Assembly (NCBI GenBank): GCA_026225395.1
Contig: JAMFSR010000037.1
Coordinates: forward strand, 124,001 to 188,000
DNA length: 64,000 nucleotides
Source of the DNA: Granulicella sapmiensis
GTDB taxonomy: Bacteria > Acidobacteriota > Terriglobia > Terriglobales > Acidobacteriaceae
Direction of reading: 5' to 3'
The position numbers were made by a program, and so were the translations under genes. Shown in pieces: positions 18,873 through 27,942 of this stretch (positions within the stretch are counted from its first letter, which is position 1; each line of letters opens with the position of its first letter). The notes beneath the pieces were generated by a model. The model was not told the origin of the DNA. It was given only the letters and a program-made list of their open reading frames with translations, and did not search any database.

Positions 18873-19193
18873 TTGAGCATTCTTGCATTGGTATTGGCGT
18901 CGCCGGCCGGTTTGTTCGGCAGTCTGGGCGGGCTTCCGCTGCTCGTGATCATGTTTGTGGCGATGTATTTTCTGTTGATCGCACCGAACCAGCGCAAACA
19001 GAAGACGTGGCAGCTGATGCTTTCCAAGCTGAAGCCGGGCGACAAGATTACGACCAACGGCGGCCTGCGCGGACAGATTGTGAGCGTGAAGGATGATGTA
19101 CTCGTGATCAAGTGCCCGCCGGACAACGTGAAGTTCGAAGTGGTGCGCAGCGCCGTTGCGGCGGTCACGACCGATGAAGTGGTGAAGAGTTAA
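18873..19193 (+). CDS. yajC: Sec translocase accessory subunit YajC
   Basis: 106 residues, TTG start (MSILALVLAS). One N-terminal transmembrane helix (LPLLVIMFVAMYFLLIAP) is followed by the diagnostic NQRKQKTWQLMLSKLKPGDKI and TNGGLRGQIVSV segments. YajC associates with SecDF. It heads a yajC-secD-secF operon; a cgaacaggtaacagccaaca low-complexity tract fills the gap to secD. Confidence 0.93.
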   Translation: MSILALVLASPAGLFGSLGGLPLLVIMFVAMYFLLIAPNQRKQKTWQLMLSKLKPGDKITTNGGLRGQIVSVKDDVLVIKCPPDNVKFEVVRSAVAAVTTDEVVKS

Positions 19194-19291
19194 AAAGCAG
19201 CGAACAGGTAACAGCCAACAGCGTTATCGCGGCAATGAAGTTTAGGTGTTGAGACAACGAGCGCCGGGAAATTGAAGGAAACAGCATAGCG

Positions 19292-20893
19292 ATGGGTAAG
19301 AATCTGGGCAGGAAAACGGGCTTCATTATTGCGGTCCTGGCGATCTTCATCTACGGAATTTTCTTTGGAACGGGCTTGCCGAGGAAGGCATCGCTGAAGA
19401 CCCTGTTGACGAACAACATTCACCTTGGGCTCGATCTCAAGGGTGGAACGCACCTGGTGATGCAGGTACACGTGGAAGAGGCCGTGAATGCGGCTACCGA
19501 CCGCGATGTGCAGCGGCTGACCGACGCGCTGGCGGCAACCGGCGCGAAGGCGACCAAGCTCGATCCGGCGCATCCTGAGGTAATTACGGTGACCGGCGCT
19601 ACGTCCGCCCAGCAGAGCGCGATCAACACCATCATCACGGGCAACGACTATGCGAGCTACGATGTGAGCTCGACCTCGGGTGGCACGGGCTACACGATGA
19701 CGTTGAAGCCATCGGCGGTGCGCGATATCAAGGACCGCACGGTCGAAACTTCGATCGGGACCATCCGCGAGCGCATCGATTCGCTGGGCACCTATGAGCC
19801 GCTGATTGAGCCGTACGGTCTGGGCGCGTATCAGATTGTGCTGGAGCTGCCGGGTGTTTCAAACGATGCCGAAGTGCAGCGCCTGATCCAGGCGACGCCG
19901 AAGCTGGCGATCCACCCGGTGGTGGGTACGGACGGCTATCCAGACCTGGCGCAGGCGACGACGGCGGCAGGCGGCACGGTTCCTCCGGATGAGGAGATCT
20001 TTCAGGGCTCGAGCGGTATGGGCGGCCCGGATAAGTTCTATGTATTGAAGCGCGGTTCGGTGGTGGAAGGAACGGACTTCCGCGACGCGCAGCCGAGCCA
20101 GGATGAGAACGGCCGGCCGGATATGTCGTTCAACCTGACGACGGATGCAGGCGACCGCTTCTACAAGTACACGGATGCGAACAAAAACACGCTGATGGCG
20201 ATTACGCTCGACAACCGCGTGATTGAAGCGGCGAACATCGAGAGCGCGATTCGCGATTCGGGCCGGATTACGGGCGGGTTCACGCAGGACCAGGTGGTCG
20301 CTCTGGCGACGAAGCTGCGCAGCGGATCGCTGCCGGCCTCGATTACGCCGATTGAGACGCGGACCATCGGACCGAGCCTCGGCGCGGACAGCATTCACTC
20401 TGGCGTGGTGGCGGCGATCGCTGGCATGGTTGTGGTGATGATCTTTATGCTCATCTACTATCGCGGAGCGGGCGTGAACGCCGACCTGGCGCTGGTGTTG
20501 AACCTGGTGATCCTGCTGGGGTTCATGGCGTTCTCAGGTGCGACGCTGTCGCTGCCGGGTATCGCGGGCGTGATTCTGACCATCGGTATGGGTGTTGACT
20601 CGAACGTGCTGATCTTCGAGCGCGTGCGCGAAGAGCTACGGCTGGGCAAGACGTCTGCTGCCGCGGTGCAGGATGGGTTCGCTCATGCGTGGACGACCAT
20701 CTTCGATACGCACGTTACGACGGTTGTTTCGGCGGGCATTCTGTTCATCTTCGGAACGGGCCCGGTGAAGGGCTTTGCGACGACGCTGACGATCGGTTTG
20801 CTGGCCAATGTGTTTACGGCTGTGTTCGTGTCGCGGACAATTTTCGATTACCTGCTCAGCAAGAAAGAGCGGAGAGCGGCCCTGTCGATTTAA
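19292..20893 (+). CDS. secD: Protein translocase subunit SecD
   Basis: 533 residues. An inner-membrane RND-fold protein that with SecF uses proton motive force to complete Sec export. The first helix is followed by the LGLDLKGGTHLVMQV motif; the periplasmic P1 domain spans the centre; and the C-terminal five-helix bundle contains IAGVILTIGMGVDSNVLIFER with the conserved Asp needed for proton flow. Order and spacing with secF are canonical. Confidence 0.96.
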   Translation: MGKNLGRKTGFIIAVLAIFIYGIFFGTGLPRKASLKTLLTNNIHLGLDLKGGTHLVMQVHVEEAVNAATDRDVQRLTDALAATGAKATKLDPAHPEVITVTGATSAQQSAINTIITGNDYASYDVSSTSGGTGYTMTLKPSAVRDIKDRTVETSIGTIRERIDSLGTYEPLIEPYGLGAYQIVLELPGVSNDAEVQRLIQATPKLAIHPVVGTDGYPDLAQATTAAGGTVPPDEEIFQGSSGMGGPDKFYVLKRGSVVEGTDFRDAQPSQDENGRPDMSFNLTTDAGDRFYKYTDANKNTLMAITLDNRVIEAANIESAIRDSGRITGGFTQDQVVALATKLRSGSLPASITPIETRTIGPSLGADSIHSGVVAAIAGMVVVMIFMLIYYRGAGVNADLALVLNLVILLGFMAFSGATLSLPGIAGVILTIGMGVDSNVLIFERVREELRLGKTSAAAVQDGFAHAWTTIFDTHVTTVVSAGILFIFGTGPVKGFATTLTIGLLANVFTAVFVSRTIFDYLLSKKERRAALSI

Positions 20894-20954
20894 GAGCAGG
20901 TTTTAGGTTTCAGGGATTAGGAAAAGCGGCCCGAGCGGCCGAAGGAAAGAACAA

Positions 20955-21929
20955 GTGGAACTGTTTCGCAATGCAAATATCGACTGGCTGGGGAAGAAGT
21001 GGTACTTCCTTGGATTTTCTTTGATCTTTTCCGTGGCTGGAATCTTCAGCATGCTTTTCTGGCATGGGATTCCGCGCGGCGTGGACTTCAAGGGCGGCAC
21101 GCAGATTACGGTGCAGTTCAACTCCAAGCCGAATGAGGACCACATTCGCGCGGCGCTCGATGCGGCGCATGTAAGGGACTACAAGCTTCAGAGCGTCTCC
21201 GATGTTGGCGGCGGCGGCTCCGGCACGAAAGAAATCATCACGCTGCCGCAGACGACCGCGCAGGACTCCGCGCACGACCAGGGCCGCAGCCAGGTGGAGA
21301 GCGCTCTGGCGGCGAACTATCACGACTCTGGGTTCACGATTCAGCAGATTGATATTGTCGGGCCTACGGCGGGAGCGCAGCTGACGCACCAGGCGTTTCT
21401 GGCGACGCTGTACTCGCTGATCGGGATGCTGATCTACCTGTGGTTCCGCTTTGAGCTGATCTATGGCGTGGCCGCGGTTGTGGCCGTGTTCCACGACACG
21501 CTGATCACGATTGGGTTCTTCTCGCTGACCAACCAGGAGATTACGCTGACGGTGATCGCGGCCATCCTGACGCTGGTGGGGTACTCGATGAACGATACGA
21601 TCGTGGTTTTCGATCGCATTCGCGAGAACCTGGCGCTGAACCGGCGGGAAAAACTGGCGGACGTAGTGAACCGGTCGATCAACCAGACGCTGAGCCGGAC
21701 GGTGATTGCGTCGGGGTTAACGTTCCTGACGGTGCTTTGCCTGTTTGTGTTTGGCGGCGAGGTGCTGCATGGGTTCTCGTTCGCTCTGGTGGTCGGAATT
21801 TTGATCGGAACGTACTCGTCGATTGCGGTTGCGGCGCCGATGCTGGTGGCGTACCAGGACTGGCGCGCGAAGAAAGCTCCGGCGGGCAAGAAGGTGACGC
21901 TGCCGGCGGCTCGTGGTGCGCGGCGGTAA
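20955..21929 (+). CDS. secF: Protein translocase subunit SecF
   Basis: 324 residues, GTG start after a short spacer containing a gcaggttttaggttt tract. Motifs: GVDFKGGTQI after the first helix, and ILTLVGYSMNDTIVVFDRIR followed by NQTLSRTVIASGLTF in the membrane bundle. It forms the SecDF complex with the upstream gene. A basic C-terminal tail (KKAPAGKKVTLPAARGARR) follows. A strong terminator is at 21975-21999. Confidence 0.96.
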   Translation: MELFRNANIDWLGKKWYFLGFSLIFSVAGIFSMLFWHGIPRGVDFKGGTQITVQFNSKPNEDHIRAALDAAHVRDYKLQSVSDVGGGGSGTKEIITLPQTTAQDSAHDQGRSQVESALAANYHDSGFTIQQIDIVGPTAGAQLTHQAFLATLYSLIGMLIYLWFRFELIYGVAAVVAVFHDTLITIGFFSLTNQEITLTVIAAILTLVGYSMNDTIVVFDRIRENLALNRREKLADVVNRSINQTLSRTVIASGLTFLTVLCLFVFGGEVLHGFSFALVVGILIGTYSSIAVAAPMLVAYQDWRAKKAPAGKKVTLPAARGARR

Positions 21930-21974
21930 GGCGCTGTGATGGGTATCAGGGGCTTCGGTTTGGGTGTCTTCGCA

Positions 21975-21999
21975 AGGGCTCCGGGCCGAAGCCCTTTTT
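21975..21999 (+). terminator. Terminator after secF
   Basis: AGGGCT (21975-21980) pairs with AGCCCT (21990-21995) and is followed directly by T residues. It ends the yajC-secD-secF unit. Confidence 0.6.
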
Positions 22000-22264
22000 C
22001 GCGGGCGTTGTTCCGCGAAATTGCACCTGATATGAGGCAGAGTGCGGAAGGATGAAAAATTCATTAGGATTTTGTAGCGACGGGCTTAGCCGGAAGTTGA
22101 CGGTTTGCGGTAGGATGAAAGCCACGCTCGCCTGTTTTGTACGAAGTAGTTGAAGTTCGACGATCTTCCAACTAAATTTCAGTCTTGCCCCAATATCCGG
22201 GAACAATCCTGAACCCCGCGGTGTCTAATCGAAGTATCTCTCTCTCGCGAGACCGAGGTCGCTT
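22000..22264. other. Intergenic leader of the tonB-exbBDD unit
   Basis: No gene seen. TTGACG at about 22097 and AT-rich stretches (gatgaaaaattcattagg) suggest a promoter region, but no pair with proper spacing stands out. Confidence 0.3.
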
Positions 22265-23005
22265 ATGTTTGAAGATTCAATGATGGAGTCGGGCAACAAG
22301 ATCAAGTCAAAGACCAAGTACTGGATGATTGCGTCATCCGCGTTCTGGGGCACTTTGCTGCTTATCACGATCCTGATTCCGCTGATTTATCCTGAGGCCC
22401 TGCCGAAGAACTCGCTGGCTGCATCGATTGCTGCGCCACCACCTCCGCCTCCTCCTCCGCCACCACCTCCGCCTCCCGCGGCGCCGGTGCCGAAGGTGAA
22501 GATGGTTTCGGAGATTGACCAGGGCCTGCACGCGCCGACCAAGATCCCCAAGGACATCAAGATGCTGAAGGAAGAGGCCGCGCCTCCTCCCGCGAGCATG
22601 GGTGTGATGGGATCGGGTATGGCTGGCGGAACGGCTGGCGGCGTTATGGGCGGCATGCTCGGCGGTGCAGGCACAGGGCCGGCGATCGTGGTTGCCAAGG
22701 CAAAGCCCACCGGACCGGCACGTATTTCGGGCGGCGTTATCGCGGGTAATATCCTGACGAAGACGCAGCCGATCTACCCGCCGATCGCCCGTGCGGCGCA
22801 CCAGGGTGGAACGGTGGTGCTGCATGCCATCATTTCGAAGTCTGGCACCATCGAGAGCCTGAGCGTTATCAGCGGGCCGGCGATGTTGCAGGGCGCAGCG
22901 ACCGATGCTGTGAAGCAGTGGCGCTACAAGCCGTATCTTTTGAACGGCGAGCCTACCGAGGTCGATACGACGATCATGGTGAACTTCAACCTGAACGGCG
23001 GCTGA
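22265..23005 (+). CDS. Energy transducer TonB
   Basis: 246 residues. A cytoplasmic N-terminus, one helix (FWGTLLLITILIPLIY), a run of about 14 prolines as the periplasm-spanning arm, a Gly/Met-rich segment (GSGMAGGTAGGVMGGMLGG), then a C-terminal TonB domain (TQPIYPPIARAAHQGGTVVL to VKQWRYKPYLLNG). It transmits proton-motive force to outer-membrane transporters. It is followed by exbB and two exbD genes, a complete Ton motor. Confidence 0.92.
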   Translation: MFEDSMMESGNKIKSKTKYWMIASSAFWGTLLLITILIPLIYPEALPKNSLAASIAAPPPPPPPPPPPPPPAAPVPKVKMVSEIDQGLHAPTKIPKDIKMLKEEAAPPPASMGVMGSGMAGGTAGGVMGGMLGGAGTGPAIVVAKAKPTGPARISGGVIAGNILTKTQPIYPPIARAAHQGGTVVLHAIISKSGTIESLSVISGPAMLQGAATDAVKQWRYKPYLLNGEPTEVDTTIMVNFNLNGG

Positions 23006-23120
23006 TGTTCGCCGTCGCATGAATCTCTTCTGAGATCGCGGAAGCGGCTGTAAGCAACCGGGGTTTCCAGTAACCGCATTTTTACCTAAGCACGACCAAG
23101 TTCACCAGGAGGAAAGAATT

Positions 23121-23876
23121 TTGATTCTCGCTCATCTCACCACTCTCGCTCATCCTCACGTTGCTTCGCTCGGCATGTTCTTCCAGGCGGACGCCGCAGC
23201 ACCCGAAGTCGGCTTCAGCGCTGTTCAGCTGTGGACGAACATGGGCTACTTCGCCAAGGGCATCGTTATCATCCTGTTCATTTTCTCGATCTGGTCGCTG
23301 GCTGTGATCATCGATCGTGCGCTGTACTTCTCGGCGGCACGCAAGCAGTCGCGTGAGTTCGCTCCCAAGGTTGCGGGCGCGCTGAAGGAAGGCCGTCTGG
23401 ACGAGGCGATCAAGGTTGCCGACCGTTCGAAGAAGTCGCATCTTGCTGAAGTTGTGACCGCCGGCCTCACCGAGTTCCGTTCGTTCGGTTCGGGCGGCGC
23501 GATCACTGAAGAGCAGGTGGAGAGCTCCAAGCGCGCTCTCGAGCGCTCGGAAGCGATCGTTCACGCGAAGCTGAAGAAGGGCCTTGGCGGTCTCGCGACC
23601 ATCGGCTCGACGGCTCCGTTCGTCGGTCTGCTCGGCACCGTTATGGGCATTCTGAACGCCTTCCAGAAGATCGCACAGACCAAGAGCTCAGGACTGGGCG
23701 CTGTGGCCGGCGGTATTTCGGAAGCTCTGGTTACGACCGCGTTCGGTCTGCTCGTCGCCATCCCCGCCGTTATGTGCTTCAACTACTTCACCAACAAGGT
23801 AGAAGCCTTCGACGTCGAGATGGACAACAGCTCGTCGGAACTCGTCGACTACTTCATCAAGCAGTCGCACCGCTAG
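23121..23876 (+). CDS. exbB: MotA/TolQ/ExbB-type proton channel
   Basis: 251 residues with a TTG start (MILAHLTTLA) and SD aggagg. Three hydrophobic segments: FAKGIVIILFIFSIWSLAVI; the conserved GGLATIGSTAPFVGLLGTVM; and ALVTTAFGLLVAIPAVMCF. These form the channel wall around ExbD. The homolog could equally be called TolQ; the preceding TonB-domain protein favours ExbB. Codon use here is more C-ending than the flanking sec genes, suggesting high expression. Confidence 0.9.
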   Translation: MILAHLTTLAHPHVASLGMFFQADAAAPEVGFSAVQLWTNMGYFAKGIVIILFIFSIWSLAVIIDRALYFSAARKQSREFAPKVAGALKEGRLDEAIKVADRSKKSHLAEVVTAGLTEFRSFGSGGAITEEQVESSKRALERSEAIVHAKLKKGLGGLATIGSTAPFVGLLGTVMGILNAFQKIAQTKSSGLGAVAGGISEALVTTAFGLLVAIPAVMCFNYFTNKVEAFDVEMDNSSSELVDYFIKQSHR

Positions 23877-24058
23877 GGAACGGCTGCGCCAAAAGCGCGG
23901 CTGGCTTCACCTGGTACACCTGCGGGAATCTGACTGGTTCTCCGGATGCTGCAAAAGCGAGCAGCCTCCGGAGAATTGGCCTATAGAGACCCGATGTATG
24001 ACCGCCAGAACTTTGGGCAAGTCTTCCTGAGGAAGGCGCCCGGACGGAGCAGATTTTT

Positions 24059-24496
24059 ATGGCAATCTCAAAACGGGAAGAAGGCAAGAAGGTCAACTCG
24101 AACATCAACGTGACGCCCATGGTGGACATCATGTTGGTGATCCTGATCATCTTCATGGTCATCACGCCGATGCTGAATAACAAGGTGAACGTGGACCTGC
24201 CGAAGGTTACGGCCGCGGTTGTTATGGACAATGCGAACAAGGAAGATTCGATCACTGTCGCAGTGACCCGTGACGGCTCGACGTTCCTGGGCGGCGACAA
24301 GGTCGCGCTCACGGATCTCGGCACACGCGTTGCCGATCTCGAAGCGAAGAAGACTGACCCCTCCGCCGACAAGGCCGTATATCTACGCGCTGATGCGCGC
24401 TCGAACTACGGTAAGGTGATGGATACGATCGATGCGATCCGTACCGCAGGCGTGAGCCAGCTGAATCTTCTTACCAGCATGGAAACCGGCATGTAG
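24059..24496 (+). CDS. exbD: Biopolymer transport protein ExbD (copy 1)
   Basis: 145 residues. The single helix NVTPMVDIMLVILIIFMVI carries the essential Asp. The periplasmic domain includes VAVTRDGSTFLGGDKVALTD and a C-terminal VMDTIDAIRTAGVSQLNLLT segment. It follows exbB after 180 bases without a gene. It forms the stator with ExbB. Confidence 0.92.
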   Translation: MAISKREEGKKVNSNINVTPMVDIMLVILIIFMVITPMLNNKVNVDLPKVTAAVVMDNANKEDSITVAVTRDGSTFLGGDKVALTDLGTRVADLEAKKTDPSADKAVYLRADARSNYGKVMDTIDAIRTAGVSQLNLLTSMETGM

Positions 24497-24562
24497 CAGC
24501 GACGGGCGCGAGCACTTCGCGCCTGGGACTACAGCAGATGCAACAGACAAAGGAGTAATCGT

Positions 24563-24997
24563 ATGGGAATGAGTGGCGGTGGTGGTGGCGGCGGCCCAGT
24601 ATCTGATATGAACGTAACGCCGATGATCGACGTATTGCTCGTGCTGATCATCATCTTCATGGTCATTCAACCGACGACGCCGAAGGGTCTTGAGGCGCTG
24701 GTCCCCCAGCCGCCCAAGAACAAGGACACGCCTCCGCCCGACAACGACCGTACGATCGTCGTTCAGGTGCTTGCGGGTGCGGTGCCGACCTACAAGATCA
24801 ACGACCAGACGTTTGCCAAGAGCGATCTGACCTCCGAGCTGACGAAGATCTTTTCGACCCGGCAGGAGAAGGTCATGTTCGTGAAGGGTGATGCGGACCT
24901 GAACTTCTCGAGCGTTGCGGAAGTGATCGGATTTGGCCACGCGGCTGACGTGACCAATATCGGTATCATTACGCCACAGGTTGCGGCAGGGCACTAG
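24563..24997 (+). CDS. exbD: Biopolymer transport protein ExbD (copy 2)
   Basis: 144 residues, beginning with a Gly-rich segment (GMSGGGGGGG) before NVTPMIDVLLVLIIIFMVIQ, again with the essential Asp. The periplasmic part differs clearly from copy 1 (QPPKNKDTPPPDNDRTIVVQ). Two unlike ExbDs in one operon suggest a heteromeric stator. A terminator follows at 25036-25080. Confidence 0.92.
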   Translation: MGMSGGGGGGGPVSDMNVTPMIDVLLVLIIIFMVIQPTTPKGLEALVPQPPKNKDTPPPDNDRTIVVQVLAGAVPTYKINDQTFAKSDLTSELTKIFSTRQEKVMFVKGDADLNFSSVAEVIGFGHAADVTNIGIITPQVAAGH

Positions 24998-25035
24998 AAG
25001 CAGGTTTTAGGTTCGAAGTTTTAGGAGATGCAGAA

Positions 25036-25080
25036 GCTCCATCCGTTGGCGATTTCGTCGCGGATGGGGCTTTTTGTTTT
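25036..25080 (+). terminator. Terminator after exbD copy 2
   Basis: GCTCCATCCG (25036-25045) pairs with CGGATGGGGC (25061-25070, one wobble) followed by TTTTTG. It separates the third exbD transcriptionally. Confidence 0.6.
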
Positions 25081-25220
25081 GCGGGATTGAGGTGCGTGGG
25101 CCATTTCTTTGGGCGGCGGTGTCTAAAGGAAAGAAGGCTGTTGCCTTTGGGTCTCGCCGACCCTTTGCCGATGTTGCTGGATTGAGTGCTCGCACACTGA
25201 ATTTTCTTTGAGGTAGTGCG

Positions 25221-25637
25221 ATGGCTTTCTCTGCTGGTCCTTCGGGTTGCTCTTCTGAAATCAATGTCACGCCGTTGATCGACGTGCTGCTGGTGCTGAT
25301 CATCATCTTCATGGTGATTGGGCCAACCCCTCCACATGGACTCCACAGCTCCATACCATCGGATTCGCCGGCGACAGCTAGCCAGAGCAAGGAGCCGGTC
25401 ACGGTGAGCGTTCTGGAGGGTCGCGCGGGCGGAGCGACGCGCTACCGGATCGGGCAACAGGAGGTTGCGTTTGCGGAGCTCCGACCGAAGCTACAGGAGA
25501 TGCTTGCAGCACGTGCGGACCGCACGCTGTACCTGGAGGCCGACCGTGCGTTGAGCTATAGGGAAGTGGCGCTGGCGGCAGGTGAGGGCCGTGCGGCGGG
25601 CGCGGAGGCTGTGGCGTTGACGCGTCGCGAGCGGTGA
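25221..25637 (+). CDS. exbD: Biopolymer transport protein ExbD (copy 3)
   Basis: 138 residues with ATG after gaggtagtgcg. NVTPLIDVLLVLIIIFMVIG keeps the essential Asp, and the periplasmic domain resembles copy 2 most (SVLEGRAGGATRYRIGQQEV, EADRALSYREVALAAGEGRA). It lies beyond a terminator, so it probably has its own promoter, and it faces the TPR lipoprotein gene across a shared bidirectional terminator. Confidence 0.85.
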   Translation: MAFSAGPSGCSSEINVTPLIDVLLVLIIIFMVIGPTPPHGLHSSIPSDSPATASQSKEPVTVSVLEGRAGGATRYRIGQQEVAFAELRPKLQEMLAARADRTLYLEADRALSYREVALAAGEGRAAGAEAVALTRRER

Positions 25638-25664
25638 AGGGTGAAGACGAACAATGCAGCGCAA

Positions 25665-25700
25665 ACAACAAAGCCTCCCGTGATGGGGAGGCCTTGTTGT
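25665..25700. terminator. Bidirectional terminator
   Basis: A long stem (ACAACAAaGCCTCCC with GGGGAGGCCTTGTTGT) lies between the convergent exbD copy 3 and the TPR gene. It probably stops transcription from both sides. Confidence 0.65.
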
Positions 25701-25715
25701 GAAGCTAAGCGGTAC

Positions 25716-26537
25716 TTACTTGGACATATCGATTCCACCCTGGAGCTTCTTCTCCTTGGCGGCTTCGTTTGCCTTGCGGGCGCCCATGGCTTTCTGGGTC
25801 CAGCTGTCGGCCTGTGCGAGATCGGCCTTGCGGGCGGAATCGTCGCCGCATTCGGTATTGGCCTTGCGGCGGTAGACGAGGTTCATGTAGTCCATGGCAT
25901 CGCCGTAGGTGGGATTGATGGCGACGGCCTGCTGGAGGTTCTTGAGGGCTTCGTCGATCAGGGCGCTGTTGGCGGTCGCGATCTTCTGGCAAACGTCTTT
26001 GGACTTCTTGACGGTTCCCATTCCATCGTCGGTGAGGCCGGCCGCCTGGAAGATGGCGGTTTCATTCTTGAAGGCCTGGGTGAAGTCGATGACGGCGATC
26101 ATGTCGTGCGCTTCCGCATCGTTGGGGTCGACAGAGAGGACCTTGTTCTCGTCGGCCTTGGTCTGGTCGTACTGCTTGATGTTGAAGTGGATCGAAGCGA
26201 TCTGGCGAAGGGCACCGAGATCATCAGGCTTATCGGCGAGCACGGAGTTGAAGCCGTCGATGGCCTTCTTGGCGATCTTGATGTTTTCAGGGGTATCGAG
26301 GTTAGGGACGACTTCATACGCGTAAGCCGCTGCGAGATCAAGACGCGCTGTGGGGTAGTTCGGGTCAAGCGCAACGGACTGCTGGAAGTGATTCACCGCA
26401 GCCTCGTATTGACCGCCCTTGAACGCGTTGACGCCCTTGACCAGCTGATCGCGTGCGCGCAGTTTGGCACAGCCAACGGTGCTACCCAAGACCAGCAGCA
26501 GCGCGACGCTGCCAGAAATACGACCACTAAGTTTCAT
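25716..26537 (-). CDS. TPR-repeat lipoprotein
   Basis: 273 residues. The signal peptide ends in a lipobox (STVGC), then tetratricopeptide-like pairs follow: GVNAFKGGQYEAAVNHFQQ with ALDPNYPTARLDLAAAYAY, QIASIHFNIKQYDQTKADEN, then LIDEALKNLQQAVAINPTYG. TPR lipoproteins often serve as outer-membrane or periplasmic scaffolds. Its position opposite the Ton motor genes suggests envelope energisation, but that is inference. It is Lys/Ala-rich at the C-terminus. Confidence 0.8.
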   Translation of the reverse strand: MKLSGRISGSVALLLVLGSTVGCAKLRARDQLVKGVNAFKGGQYEAAVNHFQQSVALDPNYPTARLDLAAAYAYEVVPNLDTPENIKIAKKAIDGFNSVLADKPDDLGALRQIASIHFNIKQYDQTKADENKVLSVDPNDAEAHDMIAVIDFTQAFKNETAIFQAAGLTDDGMGTVKKSKDVCQKIATANSALIDEALKNLQQAVAINPTYGDAMDYMNLVYRRKANTECGDDSARKADLAQADSWTQKAMGARKANEAAKEKKLQGGIDMSK

Positions 26538-26762
26538 GAGAACCCTTCCCCTTCAAACATTTTTGCCGTAGGCCTCGGATCAGAGAGGCACAAATTGTGC
26601 GAACAGAGTTTTATGGCGTTTCCCTTCTGATTGTAAAGGGAGAACTGCCGGGATGCCAAAGGCGAACATCTCAATGCGCTGTGTTCGAAGTCTATCGCAA
26701 GAGCACTGCAGATTGAAGCAAGGATATTGAGGCCGCAGCAGCCTCTAAACCGAATACAACTG

Positions 26763-26787
26763 TTAAGACGTAACATGTGACGTCTAA
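26763..26787. promoter_or_regulatory. Operator-like palindrome upstream of SDR
   Basis: TTaAGACGT (26763-26771) and ACGTCTAA (26780-26787) form an inverted repeat around aacatgtg, about 110 bases before the SDR start. It could bind a dimeric regulator. The rest of the 360-base gap (26538-26897) has no gene I can support. Confidence 0.4.
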
Positions 26788-26897
26788 GCCGCTTGTCGAG
26801 ATTACCGAAGTGGGGCGTCCGGCGCAAACGGTGGACAGCAGTTGATAGCATCAGAGGGACGGCAAGCGCGGGTAACAGGGCGCACGGAGAGAACGAA

Positions 26898-27845
26898 ATG
26901 GCTGCAGAAGCGAGTTCGGCGAAGTGGAATGTGGCAATGATCCCGCCGCAGGCGGGGAAGATGGCGCTCGTGACGGGCGCCAACAGCGGAATCGGCTATC
27001 AGGCGGCGCTGGAATTAGCCCGCCACGGCGCCCATGTGCTGCTGGGCTGCCGGAGTGCTTCCAAAGGACTTACGGCCTTGGAGCGGCTGCGCAAGGAGGC
27101 TCCGGGGGCGCAGGCTGAGGTGGTGGAGCTGGATATGGCGTCGCTGGCTTCGGTGCGGGCGTTTGCGGAGGCCTACGTTGGCACCGGAGCGCCGCTGGAT
27201 CTGCTGATCAACAACGCCGGCGTGATGGCGCTGCCGACTCGGGAAACGACCGTGGACGGCTTCGAACGGCAGTTTGGCACCAACCACCTGGGGCATTTCG
27301 CGCTGACGGGGTTGCTGGTTCCGGCGTTGCTCAAGGCAGACGCGTCGCGCGTGGTGACGGTGTCGTCGCTGGCGCACCGTAACGGGAAGATTAATTTTGA
27401 TGACCTGCAAGGCGCGAAGAAGTATGTGCCGTGGGACCAGTACAACGAGTCAAAGCTGGCGAATTTGATGTTTGCGCTGGAACTGGAGCGCCGAGCGCGG
27501 AAATCGGCGAGCAAGCTGGTGAGCATACCGGTGCATCCGGGGGTCTCGACGACGAGCATTTTTTCCAATGGTCCAGGTACGAAAGACCTGAAGGCGATCA
27601 TGGTCGGCCTGCTCGCGCCCCTATTGTTTCAGTCGGAAGAGGCGGGCGCCTTGCCGACGCTGTATGCAGCGACCTCGCCTGCGGCGCGTGGCGGCGAGTA
27701 CATCGGGCCGGATGGCTTCCAGGCGCTCAAGGGCGCGCCGGCGGTGGAGCAGCCCAGGCCGCAGGCGCTCGATGAAGCCGCCGCGAAGAAGCTGTGGACG
27801 GTGAGTGAAGATCTGACCGGGGTTGTATTTCCGCCGTTGAGCTAA
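26898..27845 (+). CDS. Short-chain dehydrogenase/reductase (retinol/protochlorophyllide-reductase-like)
   Basis: 315 residues from ATG 26898, with SD ggagag; the frame extends to 26793 without conservation. Rossmann cofactor site TGANSGIGYQ; NNAG motif (LLINNAGVMALP); catalytic VSSLAHR serine, and YNESK tyrosine and lysine. The long C-terminus (LYAATSPAARGGEYIGPDGF) is typical of the protochlorophyllide-reductase/WWOX-like branch. The substrate is unknown. Confidence 0.85.
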   Translation: MAAEASSAKWNVAMIPPQAGKMALVTGANSGIGYQAALELARHGAHVLLGCRSASKGLTALERLRKEAPGAQAEVVELDMASLASVRAFAEAYVGTGAPLDLLINNAGVMALPTRETTVDGFERQFGTNHLGHFALTGLLVPALLKADASRVVTVSSLAHRNGKINFDDLQGAKKYVPWDQYNESKLANLMFALELERRARKSASKLVSIPVHPGVSTTSIFSNGPGTKDLKAIMVGLLAPLLFQSEEAGALPTLYAATSPAARGGEYIGPDGFQALKGAPAVEQPRPQALDEAAAKKLWTVSEDLTGVVFPPLS

Positions 27846-27858
27846 TGGGTTGGGATGA

Positions 27859-27921
27859 AAACGAATGTGGGCCGCGGAGGCCAGGGTCGATTTCCCCTGC
27901 TACCCGCGGCCCATTTCGTTT
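27859..27921. terminator. Bidirectional terminator
   Basis: AAACGAAtgTGGGCCGCGG and CCGCGGCCCAttTCGTTT form a long stem with a 26-base loop between the convergent SDR and receiver genes. Confidence 0.55.
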
Positions 27922-27942
27922 GGAACGCTCCCTGAGAACTCG

